Of a stretch of 64,000 nucleotides of DNA, positions 20,565 through 32,608 are shown one piece after another. Every line of letters starts with the position of its first letter. The first letter of the stretch is position 1. The notes beneath the pieces were generated by a model that ran no database searches, was not told the DNA's origin, and was given only the letters and a program-made list of their open reading frames with translations. The DNA is taken from positions 868,001-932,000 of the forward strand of contig JAYKXP010000004.1 in assembly GCA_037176845.1 (NCBI GenBank). The letters run 5' to 3'. The translations under genes and the position numbers were made by a program. The stretch comes from Paramarasmius palmivorus (lineage: Eukaryota; Basidiomycota; Agaricomycetes; Agaricales; Marasmiaceae).

Positions 20565-22420
20565 TGCGAATGAAGGGAGGGGAGAACTGTGTTGGGGGTA
20601 GGACAAAGAAGGGAGGAAGATGGATTCATACGGCTCCTGCCTTCATATAGGGTTCAGAAATGATGAATCATGAAGTCGATTGTATACAGCGCTATGCCAA
20701 CGCAACGTTTTGATTCGCTGAATTCTTGCTCCGGGGCGGTGATTCGGGTGCAGATACGATTGCGTAGCCGGATTCCATTATTGTCAAGGTGGGGGACATC
20801 TTCCTATCCCATTTAGTTCGTGATTGACATAAACGATATCCACCTTCGTTCTCGAATACCATCAATACCTCCCGTGCCGAGTGCCAAAGCACAGCCAAGA
20901 AGGCGAATCATGCTATTGCCTCTTGGGGTTGTGTAGCGAAATGCACAGAAGTAGCAGCTTGCGTTTGTTTCGAGGCCACAGAATTCCAGAAGGGTGACAA
21001 TATACCGCACTGTACGTTCAGAAGACTCGAAAGTATTCAGAGTGTGCACTCGGAAATGGTGCGCTTCTCCCGCCTAGGGATCTCCGTGAACCACGGCTGT
21101 CGGTACGCCATGCACACCCCTCCTCGTATGTAACATCTTTCTCATGAAATATTCATTGTCTAGCATCATAGTGATGAAACAGCAATAACATTTGCATCAA
21201 ACCTCAAATGCTATCACCTACATATGAGGCTAGATTTACTGGATGGAACTTAAATGACACGTTCACCTGGCCATGGAAAGTTCCAAACAGGCAAGAAACT
21301 TTCGCTTCGATACTCCTCGTAACGGTGCGCAGGGAATCGGATGCATACTTACTGTGCTACCACTCTATATGCGCCAAGCGCCAGAATCTCGGAATCCCGA
21401 GATTGATGGACAGGCTGGATATGCGTGTACAGTGTTCTTCAGTCTCGACTCAGATCTATCAAATGTTCGACCTTCTACTATTTGTGGCTTCGAATTTAAC
21501 CGGTGACTCAGCCAATCGCGTCAAGAGCGCCACGCATGGAGTGGGCGTCTTTCTCTCACCCGCTGTCTCGCCGATGTGGCTCAAGTTGACTTCGCCTCTC
21601 AATACCCGTCATCGACCACGTACAAAACCACACGATTCATCTTGCTAGCTCAATGAGTTTTATGTTAGCGGGGGAAGCGGCGATCATTACCAGTTGCCAG
21701 ATTTCTCAGAAAATCATTCTTATACTTCTCCACATATGGCGCGGTGTCTTTAGTGCACATATCCTGTGCTACTCGGTCGCTACCGAGTAGCGACCCGCTC
21801 ACCTCGGGCAGCTACTCTTTCAGGCTCTTTTAGCAATTAGCATATGAGCATGGTGCGGGCCGTTACCGAGTTGCCACCTGCACCCACATTGTCGATATTG
21901 ATGTGACTGGGTGATCAGTGCAATATCTCAATGTGTGAAGAAAGGGTTATGGAATGAATGAACAGTGTTATGAACTTCTCAGTTTCACAGGTGGCATTTT
22001 CCGGTCACTTGGCCGGGCCACTGGCTGAATACCGGAGTTTGGAAATCGCCTGTTGAAAGAGCCTACGTCCGCCGTGATAGCTGAGAGCCAATGATGTTTG
22101 TGTCTGAGGCTTAGGGTGAGATCCCAAAGATAGGTTAGGTATTGTACTCGCACAATTGGCTATCTAGTATCTTGATAAGTGTTTAGGGGGCCTCGTGCTG
22201 AAGTCCACGATTAAGGAATAATAATCACAGGTTACGAATCATTGTATACTTGATGGCCACCTGTTAGGCTCGGTGGGCGGGAGAGCCTCGTTACGAGGCT
22301 AGCTAATACCAGCTTGTCCCGATTCTATACGTTCTGCAGAAGATATCCAGTCTCTACATTCGGTCCCCGTGATCTATCCAAATGGACATTACATTGGCAT
22401 TGCGGTATCATAGTCGTGTT
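20565..22420. other. Gene-poor 1.9 kb stretch
   Basis: The longest stretch without a supported gene. Open frames at 20692-21049 (-) and 21208-21648 (+) have no recognisable domain and no convincing splice partner. It contains the palindromic element at 21771-21795 with a diverged relative at about 21858-21880, and a small hairpin AGCCTCGTTACGAGGCT at about 22286-22302. It may be a decayed insertion or simply intergenic DNA; no terminal repeats or target-site duplication could be made out. Confidence 0.5.
21771..21795. repeat. Overlapping alternative hairpins
   Basis: Two mutually exclusive stems share this stretch. GGTCGCTA (21775-21782) pairs with TAGCGACC (21788-21795), leaving a 5-base loop. 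ACTCGG (21771-21776) can instead pair with CCGAGT (21783-21788). A related but diverged segment, CCGTTACCGAGTTGCCACC, follows about 80 bases on. Confidence 0.6.
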
Positions 22421-23867
22421 CTAGAACCACGAATCTAACAGCTTTCTTGACGCCTCTACACCAAGCTATTGATAGTCATCAGAGAATGCAAGTTGTAGAG
22501 CAACAGAAGAAGACTCACGAAAGTAGCTGCATTCGCAGGGAAGGCCTTGAAACATTTCATTCGTCATTTTCTGGAACCATTAAATCGAGTGACTATTCGC
22601 TTACCCTTGCCATAGCAGGTCCAAGACCCTTCCATAACGCAGTAGCGCCATCCTGAGCGATGGTCTTCCTTGCACAGTCCATAAAGCCCGAATACGTCCC
22701 ATTTGGAGCAGATTGTATCCGGGATTTTATGACCTAGAAGGATACATTGTCAGCCTGTCAACTTACTTGAAGACCTGTTACTAACATCTGGGGGAATCGC
22801 GATTGCCCACATGGCAACTCCAGCCATACCGCCAGCGAAAACGACAGCGCCCAGGTTCAAATCGGAAGGTGACGATCCTGCGGGGGTGAGGGCCTTCTTG
22901 GTAACTTCATACGCTGCGAAGTAGCTAGCAAGATCACGATAGTACCAGGCTAAATGAATATCAAGAGGTGCGAACTCACGCTGCACTTCCAGGACCATCT
23001 CTCATCAAAGTTGCACCGGAACCTCGATAGATACTCTTCAAACCGCCTTCTTTGTACAAATGTTTTATCACGTCCGTTACTCCCTTGTATTTCTGCTCTG
23101 AGCCGCCTTGCCCTTGGACCTAACATGTATAGGTAAGTATTTCGTTAGCTACCAAGCTAACGACTCACCTGCAAAAGCACTTTGGCCCTTTCCACGGGTG
23201 CCGTGATGGCGGTTGATGGAATTGCAGACAAGAATCCAGCCGTTGCCAGTTCCGCCGTTGATAGTGATGTACTCTCTCGCTTCGGCGTTAAAGCGTATAT
23301 TAGCTGTTTCGACGCGTCGTAGGCCTAAAAGAAGGTCGAATAGAATCAATAGACGGTATTCAGTGCTGGTTCTCATGACAGTCGAGGTATGCCTCACCCA
23401 AAATGATACGGCGAATATCGGTGTTACGCCAATGAGAGGGGGTACGATACCGCGGTACATTCTGTGCAAAGTGAACGTGTAAATGGTAAGGACAATGATC
23501 CTGAAGCCTAGGAATGAATGTAACTTACCCAGTGACACCGTCTCGGGCTAGTGCCTTCTTCACAACATCAATGGCCCCAGTGTAAGTTCCCGGTGGTGCA
23601 GTCTGCAATCTTGTCTTTGTGAGATCGAATGGGTGGCCTGGACGACAGCAAAAGGTTGTGTTCAGTTCAAATGGTGGGGCCCAAATCGATGACGACGCAC
23701 CGACTAAAACAGCGCACACGCCTCCAAAACCTCCAGCGACAAACGCCTTGATGTTCTCTGCCGCAACATTTGCAGTCTTTTCAACAACTGGCGTGTTCGA
23801 TTCCTTGCTCTGCATCCAAGATTTGAGAGAGGCGTAGGGAAACGAAGCAAAAGATCAGACTTACCAT
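22421..23867 (-). CDS. Mitochondrial carnitine/acylcarnitine carrier
   Basis: SLC25-family inner-membrane carrier exchanging acylcarnitine for carnitine, which links peroxisomal or cytosolic acyl groups to the mitochondrion. Seven or eight exons join to about 300 residues with three repeats. The carrier signature [12 protein letters not shown] stands in repeat 1, [11 protein letters not shown] in repeat 2 (the P-x-E variant typical of carnitine carriers), and [19 protein letters not shown] in repeat 3. [33 protein letters not shown] and the end [18 protein letters not shown] also match fungal carnitine carriers. Start: either an exon holding only ATG (23865-23867), spliced over 23810-23864 to give MSKESN, or the ATG at 23815 inside that intron's acceptor to give MQSKESN. 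Both give the same frame. Stop TAG is at 22421. Confidence 0.9.
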
Positions 23868-24113
23868 CTTGATCTACGTGGTAAAGGTCCAAGGAGGCTA
23901 AGAGCGAGTAAGAGGATCATGCTTGTAGCGCAAGCGAACGTATTTTGTACGGACTTTCGTTCCCGAATGGACCGGTTTCACATGATTTCTGTATACTTCC
24001 GAGTAAACGGAAAGTTCCGATATGTACAGCAAAAATAAGAGCGTACAGGACGTATATACCTCTGTAAATATGACTACGTATACTATACAATGTCTAAATA
24101 CTTACAATACAGT

Positions 24114-26960
24114 TTATGACTCTTCATCATCATCCCTAGCAAATCCACCTACAGGCTCGTACGTTGCCTCTGTAGTATCTCTACGCCAGATTATCCTCAC
24201 CACGTAGAAGAAACCACAAATGAGGAATACGCCTAGAACGCCAACCACAACAGGAGCACCGTACTCCAGCCACCATGGCGGTTGATACGGAACAAGGAGA
24301 CGATCAATCCGTATTACACCTCCCGTTCCGCCTCCTGTTGTTGATCTTCCCCAGGACTCAACTTGAGCCCAGTCGGAAGTTCCGTCTGTTCCCCTTGCAT
24401 CCTTTATGCCAACAATGTAACCACCCGGTGCCTCTCCATCATTCTTGAAGACAATATCACCATACGCAGATGATGGCGAGCGAAGAGTAGAATAGGTGAC
24501 AGAGTTGTCCAGCTTCAATGGTTTGTTGTTATTGAGCGGATCCTCATCGAGAGGAACCGAGATATCCTTCTTCTTCTTGTCCTTGGGCGTGGGTATTAGA
24601 TGCTGGCTGACGACCATCACGAGCCTATCCTTGTCGTTATAAAGCTCCGTGATGTTGTATTCGTCGAAAGCGTCATCAGGAGGGCATAGTAATGTCCAGC
24701 CTGTACCTTCCAACCCTTGGTCAGCCCAGGGAGACCCCTCCGGTGGTGCCGTGCCATTCAAAACCCATTCAAAGCCTGCCTTGGTGAGCATGCTGGCCAT
24801 AGTACTACCACCGGCTGCCTTGACCAGCTTTCCGACGGTCAAATCAACGGAACGTGGAATGAGCACATCGGAGAGCTCGTGTATAACTCCCGTTTGTGTT
24901 AAGATATTGTGAGCGACAAGCTCAGACTTCATCCCTGCCCATCCACCACTGGGACTAACATATAGATGGCCGTCCTCTTTCCTGGTCAAAGTCAAGTCGG
25001 AGCCCTCCAATGTCGCAAAACTATGTTTGGTGCCGTTATGCAATGCTTGGGAGTACTGAACCGTTGCCAGTGTATGGTGAAGAAGAACCTTTTCCAGATC
25101 TGCCTTATTCGTAGCAGCTAGGAGATGGTCACTGACTAGACGGCCCAATCGTTTGAATGCGTCATTATTCGGTATGAGAAGAGTTGTGCGAGGTGTCGAC
25201 CGTAGCATGTCTTTGATAGACGTTGAAAGAATCGCGGCGATGAAGTTGGAGAGATCTAGCATGGGCAATGCAGTGTCCAAAGCATCCGAAGGCGGAGTAA
25301 CAGTCTTGGAAATGAAATAAATGAGTGTGTTATTGACTTCAACTACGCAAATCTTTAGCAAGTGAGCCCATATATAACGCGAAATAAGTACTCACCAGGC
25401 TCTCGTAAGACGGTTGCTCCTCCAAACCTTAGCGACTTCCATGATCCCTCCTTTCCGCCACCATCACTGGCGTCAACAGTCAATACCTGTTTGTGGAACC
25501 TAAGGCCCTTCTCTTCGAGAACAGTCTCAACCAGCATGCCAGATTTAAGCTTGCTGGGAGTCAGCTTCCCGGGAAGGAAATGATACTGAAGCATCTTCTT
25601 CAACTCTTCTGAACCTGGTTCAGGTAAGCCGTCGTCTCCAAACAGTGCAATCACGTCATCTCCTGGAGCTAGGATTGTGTATTTGGTCTCGGTATCGTTG
25701 ATGAGGAACGTGAGGTCGGCATCATGTATGAGAGAGACGAATTTGGTGCAGTTCAACGTGAGGAGGTACTTCTCAGGTGTGAGCTTAAGAGCTCCCTCGG
25801 GTACAAGAAGAGAGTCGACAAAATGAAGGACACCATTGGATGCGTATATGTCGGGTTGAACCAGTTTAGCAGTGGACACCATGGTGCCCTGGGGGGCGGC
25901 AACGATCTCGAGCGTCCTGCCATCTATCGTAGTCACTATAAATATGTATGACTCCATTGTTAGTATTGATTGGTGTACATAAACAACGGGCTTACAGTTG
26001 ACCGCCGGGTCGAAAGATTCTGACCACTTGACTCCATCTTCTGCGACGGCATGCATGTTCAGAATTCGGTTCAGATCATCAGTCGCGTATCGACTTTCCA
26101 AATATAATCGTTCATATTCATCCAACGACTCCCAAGCTTTGTTGATGGGCAGGAACACGGTTAGCCCGGGTGTAGAATTGAGTAAGTTAGTAATCTCTGG
26201 GGTAAGCACGTTCTTGAAATAAGATACGTCGGAATGCTGTGAAACGACGGTCGCTGTAAAGTTTGTGAGTGAGAGACTGGGTGAATCACGGGTGTGCAAG
26301 CGTACCAAGGTCTGGTGGTGGCTCTAGGACGTCTGCGATGCCAAAGAGAACACCGTTACCGCAATCAACCTGACCCTTCACAATCTCTGCTCCACCCTTT
26401 CCAAACGCGTCCACACCAACGTACGCTCCTTGACCACGAGCAGCGACGCGCAGCCTTTGTGGTTTGCCACCGAGTGTACCGCCAGGAATGGGCATCCAAG
26501 GTGGGAACGGCGGTGGTTCATGGGTAGGAGGTTCAGGCGGTTTGTGAGGGAAGTGGAGTGTCTCTAGAACCTGCAGGGGTTCCGGATCTTGGGGTAGGGC
26601 AGTAACCGAGTTGTTTAAGAGATGGTAAAAGAGCTGCTGCCGCAGCTGTTCGTGGTTGTTGTCGTGTGTGAGGGTATTAGAGTCGTCCAAAATAGAGTTC
26701 CAAAGAGAATTAGAGGAACGATAACGTTCAATAGCATCATTTGTAGGTGCAAATAAAGTACTGCCGTTGAGTTTGTTGAGAGTAGGTACCAAAAGAGCTA
26801 ATTGAATGAGTTTGAGAAGGGAATGATAGTCAGGATCGTTTGAAAGACAGTCTATGAGGGTTGGTCGAAGAGGAGAGGTCGAGTCCAGGTCGAAAACCGA
26901 CTGAGATCCCCACGACAAGAGCGGTAAAAAGAGGAATAATGAGGCGGATGATAGGTGCAT
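24114..26960 (-). CDS. Multi-fasciclin (FAS1) membrane protein
   Basis: A secreted-pathway protein of about 900 residues in four exons. It has an N-terminal signal peptide (MHLSSASLFLFLPLLSWGSQS), then about five FAS1 domains, and a C-terminal membrane span (APVVVGVLGVFLICGFFYVV) with a short acidic tail ending RDDDEES. FAS1 signatures repeat: GSTLFAPTNDAIERY in domain 1, LTVFLPINKAWESL and VHFVDSLLVPE in domain 2, KYTILAPGDDVI in domain 3, TTLLIPNNDAFKRL and GVIHELSDVLIP in domain 4, WTLLCPPDDAFDEYN in domain 5. Intron 26254-26305 joins exons in phase; others lie near 25930-25995 and 25340-25395. FAS1 proteins mediate adhesion; the best studied fungal one affects vacuole or autophagy functions (yeast YLR001C and fission yeast Fsc1 have the same layout), so a vacuolar-membrane role is possible. 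It is divergent from Rav1. Confidence 0.9.
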
Positions 26961-27550
26961 GGTGGTGGGACGAATTCAAGGAGGGAGTGCTTTGCTTACG
27001 CCCGAGTTACGCAGGAAGCCGCTGAATGACGTCGCTTATTCTTTTTAGCGCTTCACCATCCTCAAAGAAATTTAAAGGATATCTCTCTCTACTATCAGGG
27101 TTCATTACAGAATAAAGCCCATTTTCTATCCTCAACTGGTTGATATTCTTAACGATTGACCCACAGTTTTCTCTCGGCCTTCAGGTTAATTTCGTTACCG
27201 ACAACAAGTGTGCATGTTCAGCATGTTGTTACCTGCAACAATATTAATACGTGCTTGACTTACCCTTGAGGAACACATTCTTATCGTTTCATAGGTTTCA
27301 TCGGTATCGATATCGCGATAAAGCCGACTTAAATAATTACGATCCCAGACATAAACTATGGATATTAATGTCAAAGAGTGGTTGGGCTGTGGAGGTATGA
27401 GTTTGCGAACCTAATAGATCTGTTGCTGGGTGCTAGTTACACTAAATATAATCCCCGCCAGCTACTGTAATCACTGTAGTCGTTGAGTCCGAAATTGAGC
27501 GAACCGTGAATCGTAGTACAAATGGCTCATTCTAGCAATGATGACACAGC
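26961..27550. other. Divergent promoter between FAS1 and RAV1 genes
   Basis: A 590-base region with starts pointing away on both sides. It contains a CRE-like TGACGTC at about 27026-27032 and the perfect palindrome TATCGCGATA near 27309. No coding segment is supported. Confidence 0.5.
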
Positions 27551-30500
27551 ATGCTTTCTCTGCAACGTGCATTCCCCGGCAATCCCAAGGGTCCTATTCA
27601 CCAGATATTACTTCAGACTCAATCCCTTCTACTATACCCAACGGCAGATGCGGTCGTTATTCTCGATGCTGAATCTTTGTCTCTCATCCGAGTGCTCGCG
27701 TTTTGGGAAGCCTTTCCAGGTGTTACCGGGGAGATCTCCTGTATATCGGTCGACCGAGGCATGAAAATTGTACGTGTTCTTGTTCGTCTTCTATATGCTG
27801 GTATTCATTATACGTTTATTGGTCAGATAGTAGCTGCCATGGGCAATAGGATCGCGTCCTGGTCGCTTTCAGGAGTACAAAGCGACACCTGGCGTATACA
27901 TTCGTCGCTTGTCCTTCCGCAAGGCCAACTTGTCACCGCTCTGGATAGCAAATCAGGTGTGAAATATGCCAGGATAGCAGGAAGGATTGTCCTTTATGCC
28001 TCACAGGTCTACTCGCCGTCGGAACCAAGCAGGGATTATCCGTGTACACCCTGATTCTCGAAAATGACCTGCCTACCTGGTCGCCAAAGTGGAACTCTTC
28101 GTACGTTGCTGCGTATCCGAACATAAACGAATGAAATTGACTCGCTTTCGCAGACTCAAAGAAACACCCATTCGAGCCCGATTTGCACCTTCACTCGCAC
28201 ATATTGCCTCGACAACGAAGGCAAGCCTGAAGCTCAGCTATAATTGCCTGTCTTATTCATCCACTCGCAGATAGACAACGCTGTCAGAATATACTCTACC
28301 ACTACCGGTCGCCAGATCCAGGTGATACCCCATCCTCGACCTGTTAACGACTTTTCATGGAGATATTCCCAAGCCTCGAGTCGGTACGTACACCACATCT
28401 TCTCTTCGGTCCTCCTGACAATTCACGTGTCTAGTGACGATCTCATTCTCTATACAATAACTGCCGATGCAACTCTTCGCATATTCCTTCCTGTATTAGA
28501 TTCTCCCCAATATCTACAACTACACGCGTCAATAGATCTCTTCTCGTCCATACCCCACAATCTAGTCGCTACCCAACGGGAATACCAAACATCCAGTGTG
28601 TTTTGGCTCGACCGCCAGGTTCTCAGTCAATCTCTACAGCAGTTGGTCCCAAAAGAGAAGGGAGATCATGAGGGGGCGAGTATTCGAAGGTTGCGGGACA
28701 TCAAAGAAGAGGCCTGGGATCTGTTTTTTCGCGTTGCAGGAGATGGAAGTATTGTCTTGACTGCGGTAGCGGTGAGAATCCATAATACTTTTCGCTTCCA
28801 CCGTATATTGACAAACCTCAAGAACATCGACCGCAGACCGCCAACTTTACTAAAGCACTTCACCTTGCAACACACGCCACCATTATTACCATCTAAACCC
28901 CCAGGTTATCTCTACATTCTACCTAATCACAAGAACCCCACGCAGATCACCCTTGTAACAACACCTCCGTTAGCCTCCTACGCCTTATCACTATCCGAGT
29001 TTTGCGATGCGAAACCAAATGGGCTAAACTGTTTTGCGAAACAGCCGGAGCGCGTGCCTACAGAAGAAGCCACGATATCTACGTTGATTCGTACTCCTGA
29101 AGGCACAGGTGTGGGTGTCATCCGTAGAAACGGAGGCGGAGATTCCTGGACCCTTGACCATGGCTCATCAAATCTCTTGAGACGCGAAGCTTGGGAGTCC
29201 GCAGACCACGTAGTGGTTCTTGATCGGGGTGGGTTACTTCTCGCTTCTGACGTCTACTTCTCCTGAAGATTAGTCTAGGTGATACCTTTGCAACCTTCTC
29301 GAAATTGTACAGCACCCTCACCTTACACACACAACCGCCAGCCACCCTTGATCTCCCTCAAATTACTTCACTATTCACCTTACCCTCGAACTCTGGTCAC
29401 GATTCTATAATTGGTGTTACAGACGACCTCTCAATAGTCCATGTAGACATAGAGAGCAACCCATCGAGTGCTGCCGGTGAATCCCCGTTAAGGTTGATCC
29501 TGCATTCCCATGACCGTCTTCCAGTTTCCTTCTCCCCATCTACGATGATAATACCTGTTGACCCGATGGCATGGGGTCAACATCATCCTTGGGTAGAATA
29601 TGATGCGCTGCTTAGTATATCGGAATCCGGAGAGTTGGCGTTCTGGCGACCCGACAAGCAGAAAGGGATGCAAAGTACCCCAAAGACATCAAATGGACCG
29701 CGATCACTTTGTAATGAGTGGCGATGTACTGGAAGGGTCAAGACAGCTCGTAGGGATATCAAAAAGGCGCGATGTAGCTCCGCAAAGAAAACCGCTTTGG
29801 GTGAGTTTGCTGTATACATCTACTAGACGGGGCTGATTGTTTCTTTATCTTCGTGAAGTCACTGCAACATCCGATGGCCAAGAGTTGACTATATGGGATT
29901 CGAAGGAGTCAGAGTTTGCATCTGGTATGGAATGCTGCAGAACATTCAAGTAAGCCCTTCGACAGCGTCTAACTAGCCCTGGTGTTCAATAGCATCGCAG
30001 AGATACTGTGAATGATCTTGATTGGTCGTCTACACCGGATGTTCAATCCATACTGGCTGTTGGATTTCTACATCATGTCGAGCTCATATGTCAACAGCGT
30101 ATGACCTATTTTGATGATGCTCCAGGTTGGTCGACATGCTACAGGATAGATATCGGGAAGTGAGTCAATCATTGTCTCCACTCAAGCACTTATATCAAGC
30201 TCCTATTAGTTTCATTCCATACCAAATAAGCGACTCCATTTGGTTAGCCGGCGGGAGCCTACTCATCGGTGCAGGCCATCAGATGCTTCTATACGATTCT
30301 TGTGTTTCCGACAAGGAAGGACCTCCCGAAAGCCTCTTTGACTATGTTACGAGACAAAATGGCCCGCTGCCGGACTACCATCCGCAGATGCTGCTTCAAT
30401 GCCTGCTATGGGATAAGGTAGAGTTAGTGAAAGATATCATCGTAAATCTCTCGAAGAATTTGGCGTCGAGCTCGACATCGACTTGGCAGTCATGGCCTAT

Positions 30501-32443
30501 GATACCCGCGGAACGATTCTTTAGTAAAGATCACCGTCAAGACAAGGTGAGTATGCATTTAGTTGCCATTCATGGTGCTAAATATCGACATTGGGTCTAG
30601 GTATCATCACACAAGAAGCGATATACCGGACTGTTCAATGGTCCGGAAATCAAGGATGAGTGAGTTTCGCATTGTTTACCCAGTCATAACCGACTTAGGC
30701 GTGTTATAGCGAGGAAGACGGTTTCTGTCGACCTCTTGTGACGCAGCTCTTGGAGAAACTTGAAACCGATCCACTCCCGCATCTTACTCCGAATGAACAC
30801 GCACACCTTCTGGTATTGATACAAACTACCCTGGAGGTGCGTGGTGCTTTGTTATTACCCGAACTCGAAATGACTCTTTACTAGATTGACGAGCAGCGGC
30901 GAGCGTTAGATTCAAATGGACTACGCTACCTCACTTCAATGCGCTCTTTTTACATTCTCAATCGTTTAGCATCCTCACCGGCAAGCCCGGAATCTCAGGG
31001 TGTAGTGCCACGCGGCAGCGTAAAGAGAGAGCGACTGCGTTATCGTGACATGATATGGGGATTTCATAGTGAGAGTCAAGAGCTACTCCTAAACGCATCT
31101 GCTGCTGCTTGTAATGGAAAAATGTGCTGGGCGGACGCAAGGGCGCTTGGACTTGCGCTTTGGCTCACTTCTATAGATTCTATGGTAAGTAATCCTGTAT
31201 GTTTACCAGGCGCCTCGTTGATATTCATTCACTACAGAAATCTCAGTTTGAAGCTATCGCGAGGAACGAGTATATGGTCGGAGATGCCCGAGACCCAACG
31301 ACATGCTCACTTTTTTATTTTGCCCTTGGTAAAGTAAAGCTAGTCCACGGGCTTTGGAGGCAAGCTTCTTGGCACAGAGAACAGGCGGTGATGCTCAAAT
31401 TCCTTTCCAACGACTTCACGCAAGCACGATGGCGGACAGCGGCACTCAAGAATGCGTTTGCCTTGCTGGGCAAACAGAGATTTGGTAACGTCCGTCCTAT
31501 CTTTCCGAGGGGTCGTAAATCTGAGCTCCTATTGATAGAATATGCCGCCGCCTTCTTCCTTCTCGGCGATTCGCTCAAAGATGCGGTCAATGTTTGTGTG
31601 AAGCAGCTGAACGACTTTCAGTTAGCAGTGGCGATTGCACGAATAGTCGAGCAAAGCAACGACGGCCCAGTCTTACGTAGCATACTCAACAACAATGTGC
31701 TACCGCTTGCATTCCGAGAAGGCAATAGATGGCTGGCAAGTTGGGCATTTTGGCTTCTTCACCGGAGGGATCTTAGTGTACGCGTCCTCGTGGTAAGTTC
31801 GTGGAGCTTCGCGTAGAGAGGAAATTACTCAAGTTCGCACAGTCTCCACTTCAAGAGCTGGTCAGTATTTTAGATGTTCCAGTCACGAATATCGGCGAGC
31901 CGCACTACGACGACCCTAGCTTGGCATTACTCTTCTCTCAGTTGCGATCAAAAACATTGCAAGCTGCAAAAGGTAACAGTGAAATTTCGGGTAGAATGGA
32001 GTTCAACTTTGTTCTTCAAATTGCCAGAGTGTTCTGTCGGATGGGTAAGCGAGTGACCTGATTTTGACCTCGTGGTATACTCACAACTACCTCAAGGCTG
32101 CCATGTGTTGGCTCTTGATCTCGTTCGAAGTTGGACATTTGATCACCCGCTTATACACGAGAAAGAGAAGAATGCAGACCCGCTGCCTCCAAGTCCAACC
32201 AGTACTCGACGATCTCTGTTCTCGAACCATAGGAGACGCTCCTCCATTATGATCGATATGGACATTCCTTCAGAACCACCTACACGAAGAGCTTCCCCAG
32301 AAAGAAGACCGACACCTATCCCGGAGGAACCAATCAAAGACGAGAGTGACTTGTTTGCCAGAAAAGCAGGTCTTGGTAGTCTGATTCAGTCCGCAAAACA
32401 AGATGTAAAGGTCCCGGAATTTGATATGAATGCTTTCTTCTAG
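27551..32443 (+). CDS. RAV1: Rav1, RAVE complex subunit (V-ATPase assembly)
   Basis: Large scaffold of the RAVE complex that helps reassemble the vacuolar proton ATPase; the animal counterpart is DMXL/Rabconnectin. The N-terminal half is WD40-like (MLSLQRAFPGNPKGPIHQIL, then VRIYSTTTGRQIQVIPHP, DDLILYTITADATLRIF). The C-terminal half is the Rav1p_C domain, with ALKNAFALLGKQRFEYAAAFFLLGDSLKDAVNVC (joined across a short intron) and REGNRWLASWAFWLLHRRDLSVRVLV. The protein ends after a Pro/Arg-rich acidic tail, at FDMNAFF. About 15 short introns interrupt it. One, at about 29227-29276, removes an apparent stop and joins VVLDRG to DTFATFSKLYS. Total length is about 1300-1400 residues. Exact borders of some small exons between 29820 and 30130 are approximate. 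Family identity is very secure. Confidence 0.93.
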
Positions 32444-32608
32444 ACTGCGACTCATAGCACGAGCTGGATGCATGTATTTTCCCTGAAAGACTAGAATGGA
32501 TTTGTATGGACCGTAATGCAAAAGTACAATGTGTATGTATTTCATTCATGATCAGATCGTAAAAGTGACAAGCCAGTAATGGGAAGACAAGATAGAACCA
32601 AAGGGAGT

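Noticed and set aside
20692..21049. Open frames on the minus strand as a possible small gene
   Set aside because: Two overlapping short frames with no domain, no clear start context and no splice that joins them without a stop; kept only as part of the gene-poor region.
21168..21260. C/D snoRNA candidate from a TGATGA box
   Set aside because: No CTGA D box at a suitable distance and no terminal stem could be seen.
21208..21648. 146-residue plus-strand open frame
   Set aside because: No recognisable family, irregular composition, lies in a region with no other coding evidence; length is within chance for this base composition.
29227..29276. Possible premature stop splitting Rav1 into two genes
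   Set aside because: The stop lies within a 50-base GT-AG intron; joining restores frame and the WD40-like sequence continues.
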